In this document: piece by piece, positions 36,224-45,440 of the stretch
Position numbering within the stretch: the stretch's first letter is position 1
How the letters are laid out: the number at the start of each line of letters is the position of its first letter
Program-made: the position numbers and the translations under genes
The notes under the pieces: generated by a model
The model's database searches: none
Seen by the model: the letters and a program-made list of their open reading frames with translations, nothing else
Told to the model about the DNA's origin: nothing
Assembly (NCBI GenBank): GCA_918797485.1
Contig: CAKKNE010000002.1
Span: forward strand, 5,050,501 to 5,114,500
Length of the DNA stretch: 64,000 nt
Source of the DNA: Pelagomonas calceolata
Lineage: Eukaryota > Sar > Pelagophyceae > Pelagomonadales > Pelagomonadaceae
Reading direction: 5' to 3'

Positions 36224-36775
36224 GGGGTAGTATGGGGTCCGACGAGACCGCTACGGCGACTACTGGGGCCCCTCGGGTAATTGGCGTTTTTGACGGGAAC
36301 GGGGCGCCATCGGGTCCAAATAAAACAATTTTTGTGCGGGCAGATCGGCTCCTGGAGGTCTCTCGGGGTAGGTCTAGTGGTGGGTAGTCGCCTACGCTGC
36401 ATGCGCCAGCGCTGGGGCTCCCCAGAGAGCTCTGGATCCAAAACTTGGGGGAATTGGGCTCTGGCCCGATGTCTGGCTGAGAGAGTTGCCCACATGTATC
36501 TATCGATGGAAGCCGCCGCGCATGCGGCGTATGCGGTTGCGTACGTCTTGTACCATCCCTCAGCGGCCCCAGGGAGACCTCGGGGCCACGAATCGACAGG
36601 ATTCCATCGACGCGCCCGCCATGGCGGCGTCGTCAATATCGCGAATTAAAAAAAATATTTTTTTCGCCCCCCAGGAAGTGTACCATTGATCTCTTTGGAC
36701 CACTAGCGAACTGAACGACACTCAAACACTTGCGTGGCGTGTTTTCTAAAATTCAAATTAAACGGCGGGTTGGTC
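36224..36775. repeat. dispersed repeat, copy B
   Basis: This copy aligns with 1-530: it starts GGGGTAGTATGGGGTCC, continues GACGAGACCGCTACGGCGAC and ends through the TCAATATCGCGAATTAAAAA block. Similarity fades after about 36740. The short frames inside are not called as genes. Confidence 0.8.
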
Positions 36776-36818
36776 CCGCCATCGAGCTCTAGATACGCCA
36801 TCGCGCAGAAACCAACAA

Positions 36819-38093
36819 CTATGTTTTTAGCCTACTCCGCAGCTGCTCCGCGAGGTCCAGCATGCCGTCCTCCGGGTCCGCGTCCGCGCCGAGGTCCCCC
36901 AACAGCGCTTCATACCTCAGAAAGTGCGTTCGAGCGTCCTCCACTTTACCTTGATTGAACAGAGTGGCGGCGTAGTTCAAGCGACACGTGTGGTCGTCTT
37001 TCAGTTTGAGCGACTTCTCAAACGCCAAATACGCGTTCTCCAGGTCATCCATCGCGGACAAAGCCACGCCCATGTACATGTAGCAGGGCGCATAATCCTT
37101 CTTCCGATTCACGGCCGCATTGAAGAAGTGAAACGCCGACGCGTGCTGCTTCGTATGTAAATGTACCAAGCCTAGGTTGAACGCCACGATCCACTCGAAC
37201 GGATCGAGGTAGTGCGCCTTCTTCAGACAAGAGATCGCGGCGATGTTCTTGCCTTTCCCGAACAGGGCCATGCCCACGTTGTTCCATAATTGGGGAGAGT
37301 CTGGTGTTTGGGCCGCGGCGACCCTATACTTATGCAGGGCCACGTCCATGTCGCGATTATCCTGTATGATACTACCGACCGCCAGTATAGCTTTGACATT
37401 CCTAGGATCATGGGTCAGCGCATTACCCAAATAGTCGAAGGCTCTTTGATGATCATCCAATCGCAAATATGCCAATCCTATGGTAGTGAGTAACTCGGGG
37501 CTCTCCGGCGAGAAGTCCAGCGCGTCCTGGTAGACTTTGAGAGCGGCGGTGGGGTCGCCCCGCTCCTCGTGGACCTTGCCTAGCTGCAGGAAGGTGGCGT
37601 CGTGCCGTTGGTTGGCGTTGGCTCGTTCGAACGCATTGATGGCTTCATCGAACTGCTTCAAATACGCATGGCATAATCCAGAATTGTGCCAGAGCTCCCA
37701 GTCGTCGCCGCCCTTACTTCTTCTAGAGGACTTCTCCTCGCCCTTGGCCTCCTCGCGCGTCTTGCGCAGCTCCGCGCTCAACGACCGCGCCTGCTCGTAG
37801 ACGCCGAGCGCCGCTTTGTGCTTCCCCAGCAAGTACAGCGAGTGGCCGACCTGCTTGAGATTCCTCACGTTGGAGGGATTCAAACAAGTTGCGGCCTGGA
37901 AGAGCTCGAGCGCCTGCTGGATCTCGCCGCGCTGTCTTGTTATGAGTGCTTTCACATATAAAGGGTACTCGTTCAACCCGTTCGACGCCGTCAGAGCTTT
38001 CTCCACCACCGCTAAGCACTCGTCGAACTCGTTGCGCGCGTAGAGCTGCGCGATGCGCCAGTTGTGCTGCTCCGGTGGGGCGGCGCCGGCCAT
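36819..38093 (-). CDS. BBS4: BBS4, BBSome TPR subunit
   Basis: The 424-residue protein from the ATG at 38093 is almost entirely tetratricopeptide repeats and is collinear with BBS4. Diagnostic blocks are HNWRIAQLYARNEFDECLAV, NEYPLYVKALITRQRGEIQQ, DWELWHNSGLCHAYLKQF, SPELLTTIGLAYLRLDDHQR, YLGNALTHDPRNVKAILAVG and SPQLWNNVGMALFGKGKNIA. A short Lys/Glu-rich insertion near 105-125 (KTREEAKGEEKSSRRSK) is not typical. BBS4 is a structural part of the BBSome, the coat that moves membrane proteins in and out of cilia with IFT. It implies that the organism makes a flagellum at some stage. It is divergent from the MFS carrier gene across 418 bp. Confidence 0.93.
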   Translation of the reverse strand: MAGAAPPEQHNWRIAQLYARNEFDECLAVVEKALTASNGLNEYPLYVKALITRQRGEIQQALELFQAATCLNPSNVRNLKQVGHSLYLLGKHKAALGVYEQARSLSAELRKTREEAKGEEKSSRRSKGGDDWELWHNSGLCHAYLKQFDEAINAFERANANQRHDATFLQLGKVHEERGDPTAALKVYQDALDFSPESPELLTTIGLAYLRLDDHQRAFDYLGNALTHDPRNVKAILAVGSIIQDNRDMDVALHKYRVAAAQTPDSPQLWNNVGMALFGKGKNIAAISCLKKAHYLDPFEWIVAFNLGLVHLHTKQHASAFHFFNAAVNRKKDYAPCYMYMGVALSAMDDLENAYLAFEKSLKLKDDHTCRLNYAATLFNQGKVEDARTHFLRYEALLGDLGADADPEDGMLDLAEQLRSRLKT

Positions 38094-38511
38094 CCGTACT
38101 GGTGGGGCAGCCTCGGTCGTCGAGTGCTGTCGTCGACGGCGTGCGGAATTGACCACTGGCTGCCCGCGTGCGCGTGCTGCGTGTGCTTTTAACAACACAC
38201 TGGCAGCTTGTCTTGGAGATGTTTTTGGCTCGTACGCGCTGCTAGCGAGGAGTCCTCGCCGAGCTATGGATTGCTTCGAGCAACTTATATGTGTCCGCGC
38301 TGTTTGCTAGTATCTTACAGCCGCTACATAGTCCGAACTTTCAGGCGCGGGACGCGGCATAGCGCATTCCTCGCGCTTAAAACGGTGTTTCCCGTGCACA
38401 CGCATGCTGCTGCTGCTGCCCTGCGAGCGCTGCCTGCATCTAGCAGCGCAACCGTAACGTTGGCGATTACAGCACCAGTGAACAGCAGCACCAGTGAATC
38501 TGTCCGCAGCC
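38094..38511. other. divergent intergenic interval, BBS4 and MFS carrier
   Basis: Holds one dyad element facing the MFS carrier (38306). No copy faces BBS4. Nothing else is recognised. Confidence 0.45.
38306..38328 (+). promoter_or_regulatory. dyad promoter element upstream of MFS carrier
   Basis: GCTAGTATCTTACA then GCCGCTACA; the second half-site is CTAC instead of CTAG. Spacing 17 bases; 184 bases before the ATG. Confidence 0.55.
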
Positions 38512-40575
38512 ATGGCCGACGAGAAGAAGGACGACATCACAGCCTTCGCGAAAGCACGGCTGCAGGACCCGTCGCCCAGGAAAGCGCGACGGCAAGGCCG
38601 CCACCGGAACTCGCACAGCACGACGGCCGTCCCCGAGCTCTGGCTTAGAGTGAGCGAGCGGCGCGCGGACCACTTCGAGGAGGACTGCGAGGTGGAAGGC
38701 GACGACTGGTACTTCTCCGGCCCCTATTCGGCCGAAAGCTCTTCCCTCCGAGCGGAGGCGGAACGTAGTCCTCGATTGGATTTTGGGGGAAGACCCTCAC
38801 CGGGCTACCACGCTTTATTGTATGGCGCTTTGAGGGACGGCTCGGCGTCGCCGATGACGCCCCATACCATCGTAAGAGTATCAAGAAGACGATGGTTGAT
38901 GTTGGCTTATCTATCGTTACTAGCTCTACTCTCAGATTGGATCTGCTTCTCGGCGGCACCCATAGCGCCTCTGGTGAGGCGGAACTTCCGGGTCCACGAC
39001 GCGCATTTGGTGACGTGTTTTCTCGCCACAAATGTCATTTTCTGTCTACTGGAACCGTCGGTGGTCAAAGTGTGCGGTTTGAGAGTAGCGGTCGTCGGCG
39101 GCGCCCTCGCGATGGCTCTTGGTTGTTTACTACGAAGCGCGGCGGCGGAGGTCGCGGTCTACGAGCAGGCTTACCTGTCGGACGACGACGACTCGTTATC
39201 CCTAGATATGGCTCCTGGGTATTTAGTAGTAGCAGGCACCATGCTCGTCGGCGCGGCGCAGCCCTTCTTCCAGTGCACGCCTTCCTTACTAGCTGCCAAC
39301 TGGTTCGGCGAGTCGGAAACAACTCTAGCCGCTACGTTAGCACTAAACAGCAATCAGTTGGGCATCGCTCTAGCGTATGCGGTCGGTGCGGGTCTAGTCC
39401 GGACGGACGCGGATCTAGCTTTATATTTTAGAGGATTGGCTGTGTTTGGCTGTCTGTTGTTTATTGGGTGCGCGGCTCATTTCCGGTCCTTACCAAAGAA
39501 AGCACCGTCACTCGCGCAGATGGCGGCCTTGAAGCGCGCCAAGGATCTAGAAGAACGGAGACGATGCTTCGACGCGCTGCGACGGGCCGAATTGGGAGGA
39601 ACGCCCAAGGTCGTTCCCGAGAAGACGTCGTCGTCGAACCTATCACTCCTCGAGAGGCGAGTCTACGGCAAGCCCATCACGCACTGGTTGGTCCATGGGC
39701 GGCAGCTGGGGCACGGTGCCTTGGACCTCGGGACGGATTTGTTACGGTCTTCATTACGGTTGTGGTCGTCGTCGGGGTTCCGAGGATGTCTGATAGCGTT
39801 TGTTTCTTCCATAGCGTCTACGAACTTGTTTTCCGCCTTCTTGCCTCATCTCGTGTATGAGGGAGAAGGGAGCGCGGTCGATTTAGGATTGGTGGCGCCG
39901 CAGAAGTCGCGGCACCAAGCCACACGAGTCGCGGCGCTGGGGTCGGCGTTCCAGGTCGCTATTCTACTAGGTTCACTAACTTTCGGCGGCTACGTCGACT
40001 GGTCCAAGCGCTACAAGACGGCTACTGGATTGGCTATGATTGGTACCGTAGTAGCGCTGTTATTCATCGGGGACGGCGCGGTCGTGCGCCAGCGCCTAGA
40101 TTGTACTGTCCTACTATTAGGCTGTCTCGCGGGCCCCGTCCAGCCGTTAGCGGCGGAGTTAGCGGTAGAAGTGACCTATCCGGAGGGAGACGAGAACACG
40201 ATCGTCGCCCTGATGCAAACGGCTGGCAATGGCATCAGCGCGCTGGCGGTGCCGGCGTTCCTTGCGTTGCAGCGCTTCTACCGCGCGCGGACGACGGATT
40301 ACCAGTTGCGGGTGGAGTATTTGGTGCTGGCGTTGTTGAATGCTCTTGCGACGGGCTACTTCCTCTGCCGCGTCTACGGAGAACCCCTGAAACGGTGCGC
40401 GGCCAACCAGTCGCGACCGGCGTCGCGCGCCACGACGCCGGTCGAGAACGGCGCCGAGGACACGCCGACGGCGGAGCTGCGTGGTCGGAGGCCTTCGGTG
40501 GACTTCCTGCCGATCGCTTCGAATCAACGGGGCGTCTCGGACGGGTACGGGTCCACGCAAAAGATGTCGCTGTGA
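38512..40575 (+). CDS. major facilitator superfamily carrier (SLC49/FLVCR-like)
   Basis: The 687-residue protein starts at the CAGCCATGG at 38512. About 120 cytosolic residues come first, then twelve predicted helices in two bundles. The first helix (WLMLAYLSLLALLSDWICFS, followed by AAPIAPLVRRNF) resembles the FLVCR/DIRC2 (SLC49) group, whose members move haem, choline or ethanolamine. A long central loop (residues about 330-420) is rich in charged residues, and a 60-residue tail follows the last helix (RPASRATTPVE). Family placement within MFS is tentative, and no substrate can be inferred. Intronless. Confidence 0.75.
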   Translation: MADEKKDDITAFAKARLQDPSPRKARRQGRHRNSHSTTAVPELWLRVSERRADHFEEDCEVEGDDWYFSGPYSAESSSLRAEAERSPRLDFGGRPSPGYHALLYGALRDGSASPMTPHTIVRVSRRRWLMLAYLSLLALLSDWICFSAAPIAPLVRRNFRVHDAHLVTCFLATNVIFCLLEPSVVKVCGLRVAVVGGALAMALGCLLRSAAAEVAVYEQAYLSDDDDSLSLDMAPGYLVVAGTMLVGAAQPFFQCTPSLLAANWFGESETTLAATLALNSNQLGIALAYAVGAGLVRTDADLALYFRGLAVFGCLLFIGCAAHFRSLPKKAPSLAQMAALKRAKDLEERRRCFDALRRAELGGTPKVVPEKTSSSNLSLLERRVYGKPITHWLVHGRQLGHGALDLGTDLLRSSLRLWSSSGFRGCLIAFVSSIASTNLFSAFLPHLVYEGEGSAVDLGLVAPQKSRHQATRVAALGSAFQVAILLGSLTFGGYVDWSKRYKTATGLAMIGTVVALLFIGDGAVVRQRLDCTVLLLGCLAGPVQPLAAELAVEVTYPEGDENTIVALMQTAGNGISALAVPAFLALQRFYRARTTDYQLRVEYLVLALLNALATGYFLCRVYGEPLKRCAANQSRPASRATTPVENGAEDTPTAELRGRRPSVDFLPIASNQRGVSDGYGSTQKMSL

Positions 40576-40877
40576 CTGATGTGGTATCTGATATGTAAAT
40601 TATGTATATTGCAAACTCCTTGCTTACATCACCCGGAAAAGTGCTGAGGCTAGAGTCTTACATGCCGCTGGCACATTATTGGCAGCCGCAGTGGAGACCG
40701 TGCGTCCTATACGGCGCACTGATTGACTGGCGCTTCGGAACGCCAACACATCGATCGCTGCGTGCCGCGCGCCCAGCGAAATCCAGCTTGTTCCATCCCT
40801 GCGGTGCAAAAAACGCTCAGTGACCCTGCAGACCGACTGCACCAAAATACGGCATCAGAGAGCGGCGCAGCAGAAAG
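40576..40877. other. intergenic interval
   Basis: Contains a diverged dyad promoter element at 40649. Nothing else is recognised. Confidence 0.4.
40649..40672 (+). promoter_or_regulatory. dyad promoter element upstream of ubiquitin-like/F-box gene
   Basis: GCTAGAGTCTTACATG then CCGCTGGC; both half-sites carry one change. Spacing 18 bases; 206 bases before the ATG. Confidence 0.55.
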
Positions 40878-42179
40878 ATGCAGATATTCGTCAAGCCGTA
40901 CGACCGCACGCTGACCCTCGACGTCCGGCCGTCCGACACCGTCGCTATCGTGAAAGGCATGATCCAACACCGGACCGCAGATATGATTATACTCGACGAG
41001 GCTATTCCAGCCCACAAGATGTGCCTCGCCTACGCGGCCAAACCGCTCGCCGAGGACTATCGGACGCTAGCGGATTACGGCGTCCGGAATCTAGCCACGC
41101 TCACCTTTGGAATCAACGTGTCCGCAAAGCCGCCGCAAGCTCGTCACGTGCTGTACCTCGATTATCCCACCGACCGGAAGGCGTTCTCGTCGGATTGCTT
41201 CTACGATGTCGAGCTTGACACGAGTGTCCGGGACCTGAAGCGGATGGTCCTGCTCAAGGATAATATCGTTATTACTCGCATGTTCGATATATTTAGGGAT
41301 GGTAGCAATCGCACGGAGCTGAAGATTGGCGGCGTTATACTGGAAGCCATACTTTCGGATCACGCGCGCGAGAACACGCTGCCAACGCTTAAGGTAACTC
41401 ACTTCTCGCGGCGCGCGCGCGCCTCAAGAAATGTGACTCGACTCGCCACGGACCTCTTGCGCGAGGTGCTCTCGTACAGCGACTTGCGGATGCTTGCTGC
41501 GAGCGCCTCGACGTGTCGCACGCTCCGCGAGGCCATCCCGCCGAAGTTCGCGCACGAGCTGGTCCTGGCGCGGTTCCCGATCCTGTCGACGATCGTCGAC
41601 GTGTCCACACCGATGCCGCCGGCGCGGGAGCTGTTCGAGTCGCAGACGCGCCTCTTCGACGGTGTTCGGCGCGTCTCGCCGATGCGCGGCCTGGACGAAT
41701 ATGTCTTCTCGCTCGAGCTCACGGTCTATGCTCGACGGGAGGCCTTGTGCCACGTGGGCACCGGCGTGGTGGTCGAAGACTCGTCGGAGCCGCGGATTCG
41801 CTTTGACGTGCCAACGGCTCTGTGGATAGGAGCTGTTGACGAGTCAGGACCTGAACTCATGGTGAAAATCATGGCGACGCGGCGGGGGACATTCCGACGA
41901 GCAGGAATCTACGAGGGCGGTCTGGACGATGTAGTGGAGAATGAAATTGATTTTGCTTGGAATCACGCCCCGACCCAAACTGCGTCTCAGACGTGGATCA
42001 CACTCGGCGTCAATAATAACATAGTCTACAGCCCGATGATGGATGTCAAATGGCATTACTCGCCCGAGGCTGGAACGTGCGAGCTCATCGCTAAGTTTAG
42101 GTGGGACGCGGAAGACGACGTTATTGACATGAGCCTCGAGGACGCGTGCCTCATGCTCGAGCACTGGTGTAAGTTGTGA
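40878..42179 (+). CDS. ubiquitin-like domain / F-box fusion protein
   Basis: The 433-residue protein opens with a clear ubiquitin-like domain (1-80): MQIFVKPYDRTLTLDVRPSD, the IPAHKMCLAYAAKPLAEDYR hairpin and TLADYGVRNLATLTFG. No terminal GlyGly follows, so it is not processed like ubiquitin. Residues about 95-175 look like a second, degenerate beta-grasp unit. An F-box-like helix set follows (LATDLLREVLSYSDLRMLAA, then CRTLREAI). The rest is the beta-rich C-terminal domain shared with the gene at 5972 (GTGVVVEDSS; VKIMATRR; MSLEDACLMLEHW). A built-in ubiquitin-like domain could dock the protein on the proteasome or on an E3 partner. This is inference from architecture. Confidence 0.8.
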   Translation: MQIFVKPYDRTLTLDVRPSDTVAIVKGMIQHRTADMIILDEAIPAHKMCLAYAAKPLAEDYRTLADYGVRNLATLTFGINVSAKPPQARHVLYLDYPTDRKAFSSDCFYDVELDTSVRDLKRMVLLKDNIVITRMFDIFRDGSNRTELKIGGVILEAILSDHARENTLPTLKVTHFSRRARASRNVTRLATDLLREVLSYSDLRMLAASASTCRTLREAIPPKFAHELVLARFPILSTIVDVSTPMPPARELFESQTRLFDGVRRVSPMRGLDEYVFSLELTVYARREALCHVGTGVVVEDSSEPRIRFDVPTALWIGAVDESGPELMVKIMATRRGTFRRAGIYEGGLDDVVENEIDFAWNHAPTQTASQTWITLGVNNNIVYSPMMDVKWHYSPEAGTCELIAKFRWDAEDDVIDMSLEDACLMLEHWCKL

Positions 42180-42247
42180 TCTTGTATAGGCTTTTGTTTG
42201 TTGGGTTGTTTCTGTTACGGTTACCATATTCCGTCGACGACGGGGTA

Positions 42248-42264
42248 TTTACGGTGCTGGGACC
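42248..42264 (+). promoter_or_regulatory. downstream motif after ubiquitin-like/F-box stop
   Basis: TTTACGGTGCTGGGACC lies 69 bases past the stop and resembles the copies at 8539 and 10911. Confidence 0.35.
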
Positions 42265-42287
42265 AGTGGCACAAGTCTTGTATTTTT

Positions 42288-42311
42288 GCTAGTGTCTTAC
42301 AGGACGCTAGA
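42288..42311 (+). promoter_or_regulatory. dyad promoter element upstream of YrdC/Sua5 gene
   Basis: GCTAGTGTCTTACAG then GACGCTAGA. Spacing 18 bases; 113 bases before the ATG and only 24 bases after the 3' motif of the preceding gene. Confidence 0.65.
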
Positions 42312-42423
42312 TAACTCGGTGATGCAAACGTGATGCACATACGTCCGACAGCTTTAAAACGTTTATCAATAGCTGAAACACACTAATACCTCGCCCGACG
42401 CTCGCGCGGAAGGCTCGGCAGCA

Positions 42424-43188
42424 ATGCCACGCCTCTCCGCTCTCGTCCTGCTGCTTTCCACGCCAACCACGCATGCGCTCGCGGCTGCCAAGCGGCGCAA
42501 GCCCTCGAAGCCCAAGACGAGCGAGCCGGACTACATTGACATCCAGGACGGCGACGTCGCGTGGCAGTGCGAGTCCGTCGTTGAAACGCTGAAGAGCGGC
42601 GGCGTCGGCGTGATTCCCACGGACACGGGCTACGCCTTCTGCGCGCGCGTGAATGAGAAGGACGCGGTGCGACGCCTGCTGGATATCAAAGGAGCCGACT
42701 CGGGGAAGAAGCCTCTGGCACTGCTGTGCCGCGACCTGGCGGCAATCGACCAGTACACGCGCTACCAGTCGCGGACCATCTTCAAGGTCTTGAAAAAGGC
42801 GCTGCCCGGGCCCTACACGTTCGTGCTGCCCGCGTCGGAACATCTGCCGCGGGTCCTCCTGAAGAACGGCAAGCGCCAGTGGAAGCGGAACACGGTCGGC
42901 GTGCGCGTGCCGGCCGACGCCGTCTGCGCGGCGATCCTGGAGGCGCTGGACGGCGAGCCGCTCTTCTGCTCGTCCGTGCCGGTGTCCGAGGACGGCGACC
43001 AGCTCGTCTGCCACGGGCCGCTTGATGAGGACGGGAGCTGGTGCTCGCTCGTGGATTTCGTGGTGGACGCCGGGCCGCGGCCAATCGAAGGGTCGACGAT
43101 CTACGACCTGGCGGCGGACGACGGACCGGTTTTAGTGCGCGAGCGCCTCGGGCCGCCGATCCCGGAGCTGGATCTGGTCGTCGCGTGA
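42424..43188 (+). CDS. YrdC/Sua5-type threonylcarbamoyl-AMP synthase, organelle targeted
   Basis: The 254-residue protein belongs to the Sua5/YciO/YrdC family, which makes threonylcarbamoyl-AMP for the t6A37 modification of tRNA. Core motifs are VIPTDTGYAFCARV, the KxR-type site in KGADSGKKPLALLC, ALPGPYTFVLPASEHLP and the family block VGVRVPADAVCAAIL. Late in the protein comes VDAGPRPIEGSTIYDLA, as expected. The N-terminus (LSALVLLLSTPTTHALA, then KRRKPSKPK) is a secretory signal with a basic transit-like stretch, suggesting the plastid copy of the enzyme. The YciO subgroup, of unknown activity, is an alternative. Confidence 0.85.
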   Translation: MPRLSALVLLLSTPTTHALAAAKRRKPSKPKTSEPDYIDIQDGDVAWQCESVVETLKSGGVGVIPTDTGYAFCARVNEKDAVRRLLDIKGADSGKKPLALLCRDLAAIDQYTRYQSRTIFKVLKKALPGPYTFVLPASEHLPRVLLKNGKRQWKRNTVGVRVPADAVCAAILEALDGEPLFCSSVPVSEDGDQLVCHGPLDEDGSWCSLVDFVVDAGPRPIEGSTIYDLAADDGPVLVRERLGPPIPELDLVVA

Positions 43189-43284
43189 ATCATTGTGTAG
43201 ATAGTTGTAATTTAGTCGTATTCGACTCATGCGGCGACGGCGTTGGGCGGCTAGCATCATTCTAGTTTACTAGTAGACTTCTAC

Positions 43285-44208
43285 TTACGCCGGCGGTTCC
43301 GGGTCCGAGTCGCTGACCTTGGACCGCCTCCGGCGGCGCGCGACCCAGACGACGCGTGCGGTGCAGCAATAGGCCCCAGTGATCGAGACGGTGGTAATGT
43401 AGAATAGGCGCACGATTGCCCTGCGATCCGGTTGAGACCGCTCAGAGAGGAAGTAGGCGCCGAACCCTGCGAGCACGAGTACACCCGTAAAAAATAACGC
43501 AGCCCCCTCCACAAGGCTAAGACTGAGTTTGGTCACCGCGAGGTGAGGATCTATTCCTCCGACGTCGAAGACTCCCAGTGAGAACAGCCATGCCATGATC
43601 AGCGAAAGCTGAAAAAGATAAGTCGCGGCGAGTCGGAAAAATTCATCCGGTCCGATCCCCTGCGAGACTGCGATGAGCGACAGCGCGGCCTGCAGGCCTA
43701 TGATTTCGGTAAGCCTCCCCGTGATCCGGGTCGTCACGGTATCCAGCGAGCCGAGCGCGCGCAGCTCCGAGCGAATGACTGCTATGAGCCAAGCGAATGT
43801 GGCGGCGACAAACACGTTCCACAAGAAATACATGAATGTTGCGAGGATAGTATTTCCATCCGACAACGAATAAACAACCGAAAATACGCCCTGATACAGC
43901 CAGAAGATGAACCAGATAAGGATCGCACGCCTACCGACGGCCGACGAGTTCATCGTGCCGAAGGCATATAACAAGCACAGACTCATGCTAATCGAAAAAA
44001 CCATAATCTCCAAATGCGAAGCGTGAGTGCGAAGGCTCCCTTTACTCAGAGCGGCGAGCGTGAATATAGCATTGTTGCCCACGAGCCATGCGACGACGAA
44101 CCGTTCCAGCCGCGCGTACTCTGAAGCGGGAACGTCCTGCTCGTCCCCTGCGGCAGCCTCAGCACCAGGCTTGGGCTGCTGATGGCTGCTTCCAAATATG
44201 GCATCCAT
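43285..44208 (-). CDS. seven-helix membrane protein, tandem paralogue 1
   Basis: The 307-residue protein starts at the ATG at 44208. After a polar N-terminus (HQQPKPGAEAAAGDEQ) come about seven helices, and it ends in a basic-acidic tail (RRRRRSKVSDSDPEPPA). It is collinear with the neighbour at 44535: shared blocks are ASEYARLERFVVAWLVG, SSAVGRRA, LIAVIRSELRALGSLDT, IAVSQGIGP, GGIDPHLAVTKLSLSLVEGA and the tail. I recognise no family; the topology could be a receptor or transporter. Both gene and upstream region are duplicated. Confidence 0.7.
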   Translation of the reverse strand: MDAIFGSSHQQPKPGAEAAAGDEQDVPASEYARLERFVVAWLVGNNAIFTLAALSKGSLRTHASHLEIMVFSISMSLCLLYAFGTMNSSAVGRRAILIWFIFWLYQGVFSVVYSLSDGNTILATFMYFLWNVFVAATFAWLIAVIRSELRALGSLDTVTTRITGRLTEIIGLQAALSLIAVSQGIGPDEFFRLAATYLFQLSLIMAWLFSLGVFDVGGIDPHLAVTKLSLSLVEGAALFFTGVLVLAGFGAYFLSERSQPDRRAIVRLFYITTVSITGAYCCTARVVWVARRRRRSKVSDSDPEPPA

Positions 44209-44349
44209 GGCCGCTGTAGTTCTGTTCAGTCAGATGGAGTGTGTCCCCAAGCTGGCAGCTGCTCACAGGCCAGCAATGCAGTGCAGCAGGCTATCAGACG
44301 TCAAATGCCTGGGGCAGCGTTGCACAGGAGACAAATCGCGGCACGGCGT

Positions 44350-44398
44350 CGTGTGAGGCTGTGGCGATGCGTGCGCAGCTGTGGCGATGCGTGCGCAG
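44350..44398 (-). repeat. 20-bp tandem repeat in the promoter of tandem paralogue 1
   Basis: GCTGTGGCGATGCGTGCGCA occurs twice in direct succession. A single similar unit (GGCTGTGGCGATGCGTGCGT) occurs at the matching place upstream of tandem paralogue 2 (about 45526), so it may be a regulatory site. Confidence 0.65.
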
Positions 44399-44534
44399 CT
44401 ACTTGGGCAGCCTTTTATAACGCGAGCTCCGACTCTGAGCAAAAAGACCCAGCCAAGAGGCACTAGCTTTTGAAACCCCGCGACCAAAGGACTAGTACTG
44501 CGAGTAGTAGCAAGGGTATTTTCGTCGTTCTTAG

Positions 44535-45440
44535 TTATGCTGGCGGTTCCGGGTCCGAGTCGCCGACCTTGGACCGCCTTCGCCGGCGTGCGACCCACAC
44601 GACGCGGGCGGTGCAGCAGAAGCCTCCGAAGATCGCGATGGCAAAAACGCCCCACACGCCTTCCACCGCGCGCTGCTTCGGTCGCGACTGCTCGGAAAGC
44701 ACGTAGGCCGAAAAACCGCAGAGGACCATGAGACCGGTGAAGAATAAAGCGGAGCCCTCCACGAGGCCGAGGCGGAGTTTGGTCACCGCGAGGTGAGGAT
44801 CGATGCCCGAGACGTCGAAGATAGCTATCGAGAACAGCCAGGCCATACACAGCGAAAGCTGAAACAACCCGGTCGCAGCCAGTCTATCCCCTGCCTTCGG
44901 TCCGATCCCTTGTGTGACGGCGATTACACCCACAGCTGTCTGAAGACCCATGATTTCTAGGAGTCTTGTCGTGCGGGTCGTGTCCAGTGAGTCGAGCGCG
45001 CGCAACTCCGAGCGAATGAGGTTCATCAGCCAAGCGAATGCGGCGCCGAGAAACGCGTGCCACAAGAAAGCACCGAAGAGTTGATAAGTTGGCGAGCCCT
45101 CCGACCAGAAGAGAACAGTCACAAATACAGCCTGATGAGCCCAGAACCCCGCCCAAATTCCAACCGCGCGTCTGCCGACGGCCGACGAGTCGAGTGTACA
45201 AAAAAAATATAAACAGCACATGCTCATGCAAATCGGCCACGTAAGCATCTCCAGGTGCGTAGCGTGCGTTTTCCCGCGGCCATTTTTACTCAGACTGGCG
45301 ATCGTGAGCAGAATACTGTCGCCCACGAGCCACGCCACGACGAGCCGCTCCAGGCGCGCGTACTCCGAGGCCGGCTCGTCGACTTTTTCATCCCCTGCTG
45401 CACTAGGCTTGGGTTGCTGATGGCTTCTGGACGGCAGCAT
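44535..45440 (-). CDS. seven-helix membrane protein, tandem paralogue 2
   Basis: The 301-residue protein starts at 45440 and is paralogue 1's upstream twin, about 1.25 kb away in the same orientation. It keeps the N-terminal HQQPKP box, the seven helices and an identical C-terminal tail (RRRRRSKVGDSDPEPPA). Differences lie mainly in the second and third helices and the loop after LRSELRALDSLDT, where a few residues are missing. The upstream region also matches paralogue 1's (GCAATGCA..TGCAG.AGGCT blocks and the GGCGATGCGTGCG site). The function is unknown. Confidence 0.7.
   Translation of the reverse strand: MLPSRSHQQPKPSAAGDEKVDEPASEYARLERLVVAWLVGDSILLTIASLSKNGRGKTHATHLEMLTWPICMSMCCLYFFCTLDSSAVGRRAVGIWAGFWAHQAVFVTVLFWSEGSPTYQLFGAFLWHAFLGAAFAWLMNLIRSELRALDSLDTTRTTRLLEIMGLQTAVGVIAVTQGIGPKAGDRLAATGLFQLSLCMAWLFSIAIFDVSGIDPHLAVTKLRLGLVEGSALFFTGLMVLCGFSAYVLSEQSRPKQRAVEGVWGVFAIAIFGGFCCTARVVWVARRRRRSKVGDSDPEPPA

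Larger units (their letters stand above)
35204..36818. other. 1.6-kb gene-free repeat block
   Basis: No convincing coding frame is present. The first 350 bases hold nothing recognised. From about 35740 to 36223 there are two diverged copies of an 80-base block 290 bases apart, followed by the second copy of the window-start repeat (36224-36775). The 3' end of BBS4 follows at once. The composition is less GC-rich than in the neighbouring genes, as expected for old transposon debris. Confidence 0.6.

Noticed and set aside
35615-36640. Frames of up to 162 codons in the 1.6-kb repeat block
   Set aside because: Several alternative frames overlap on both strands with Arg/Pro-rich composition typical of chance frames in GC-rich repeats.
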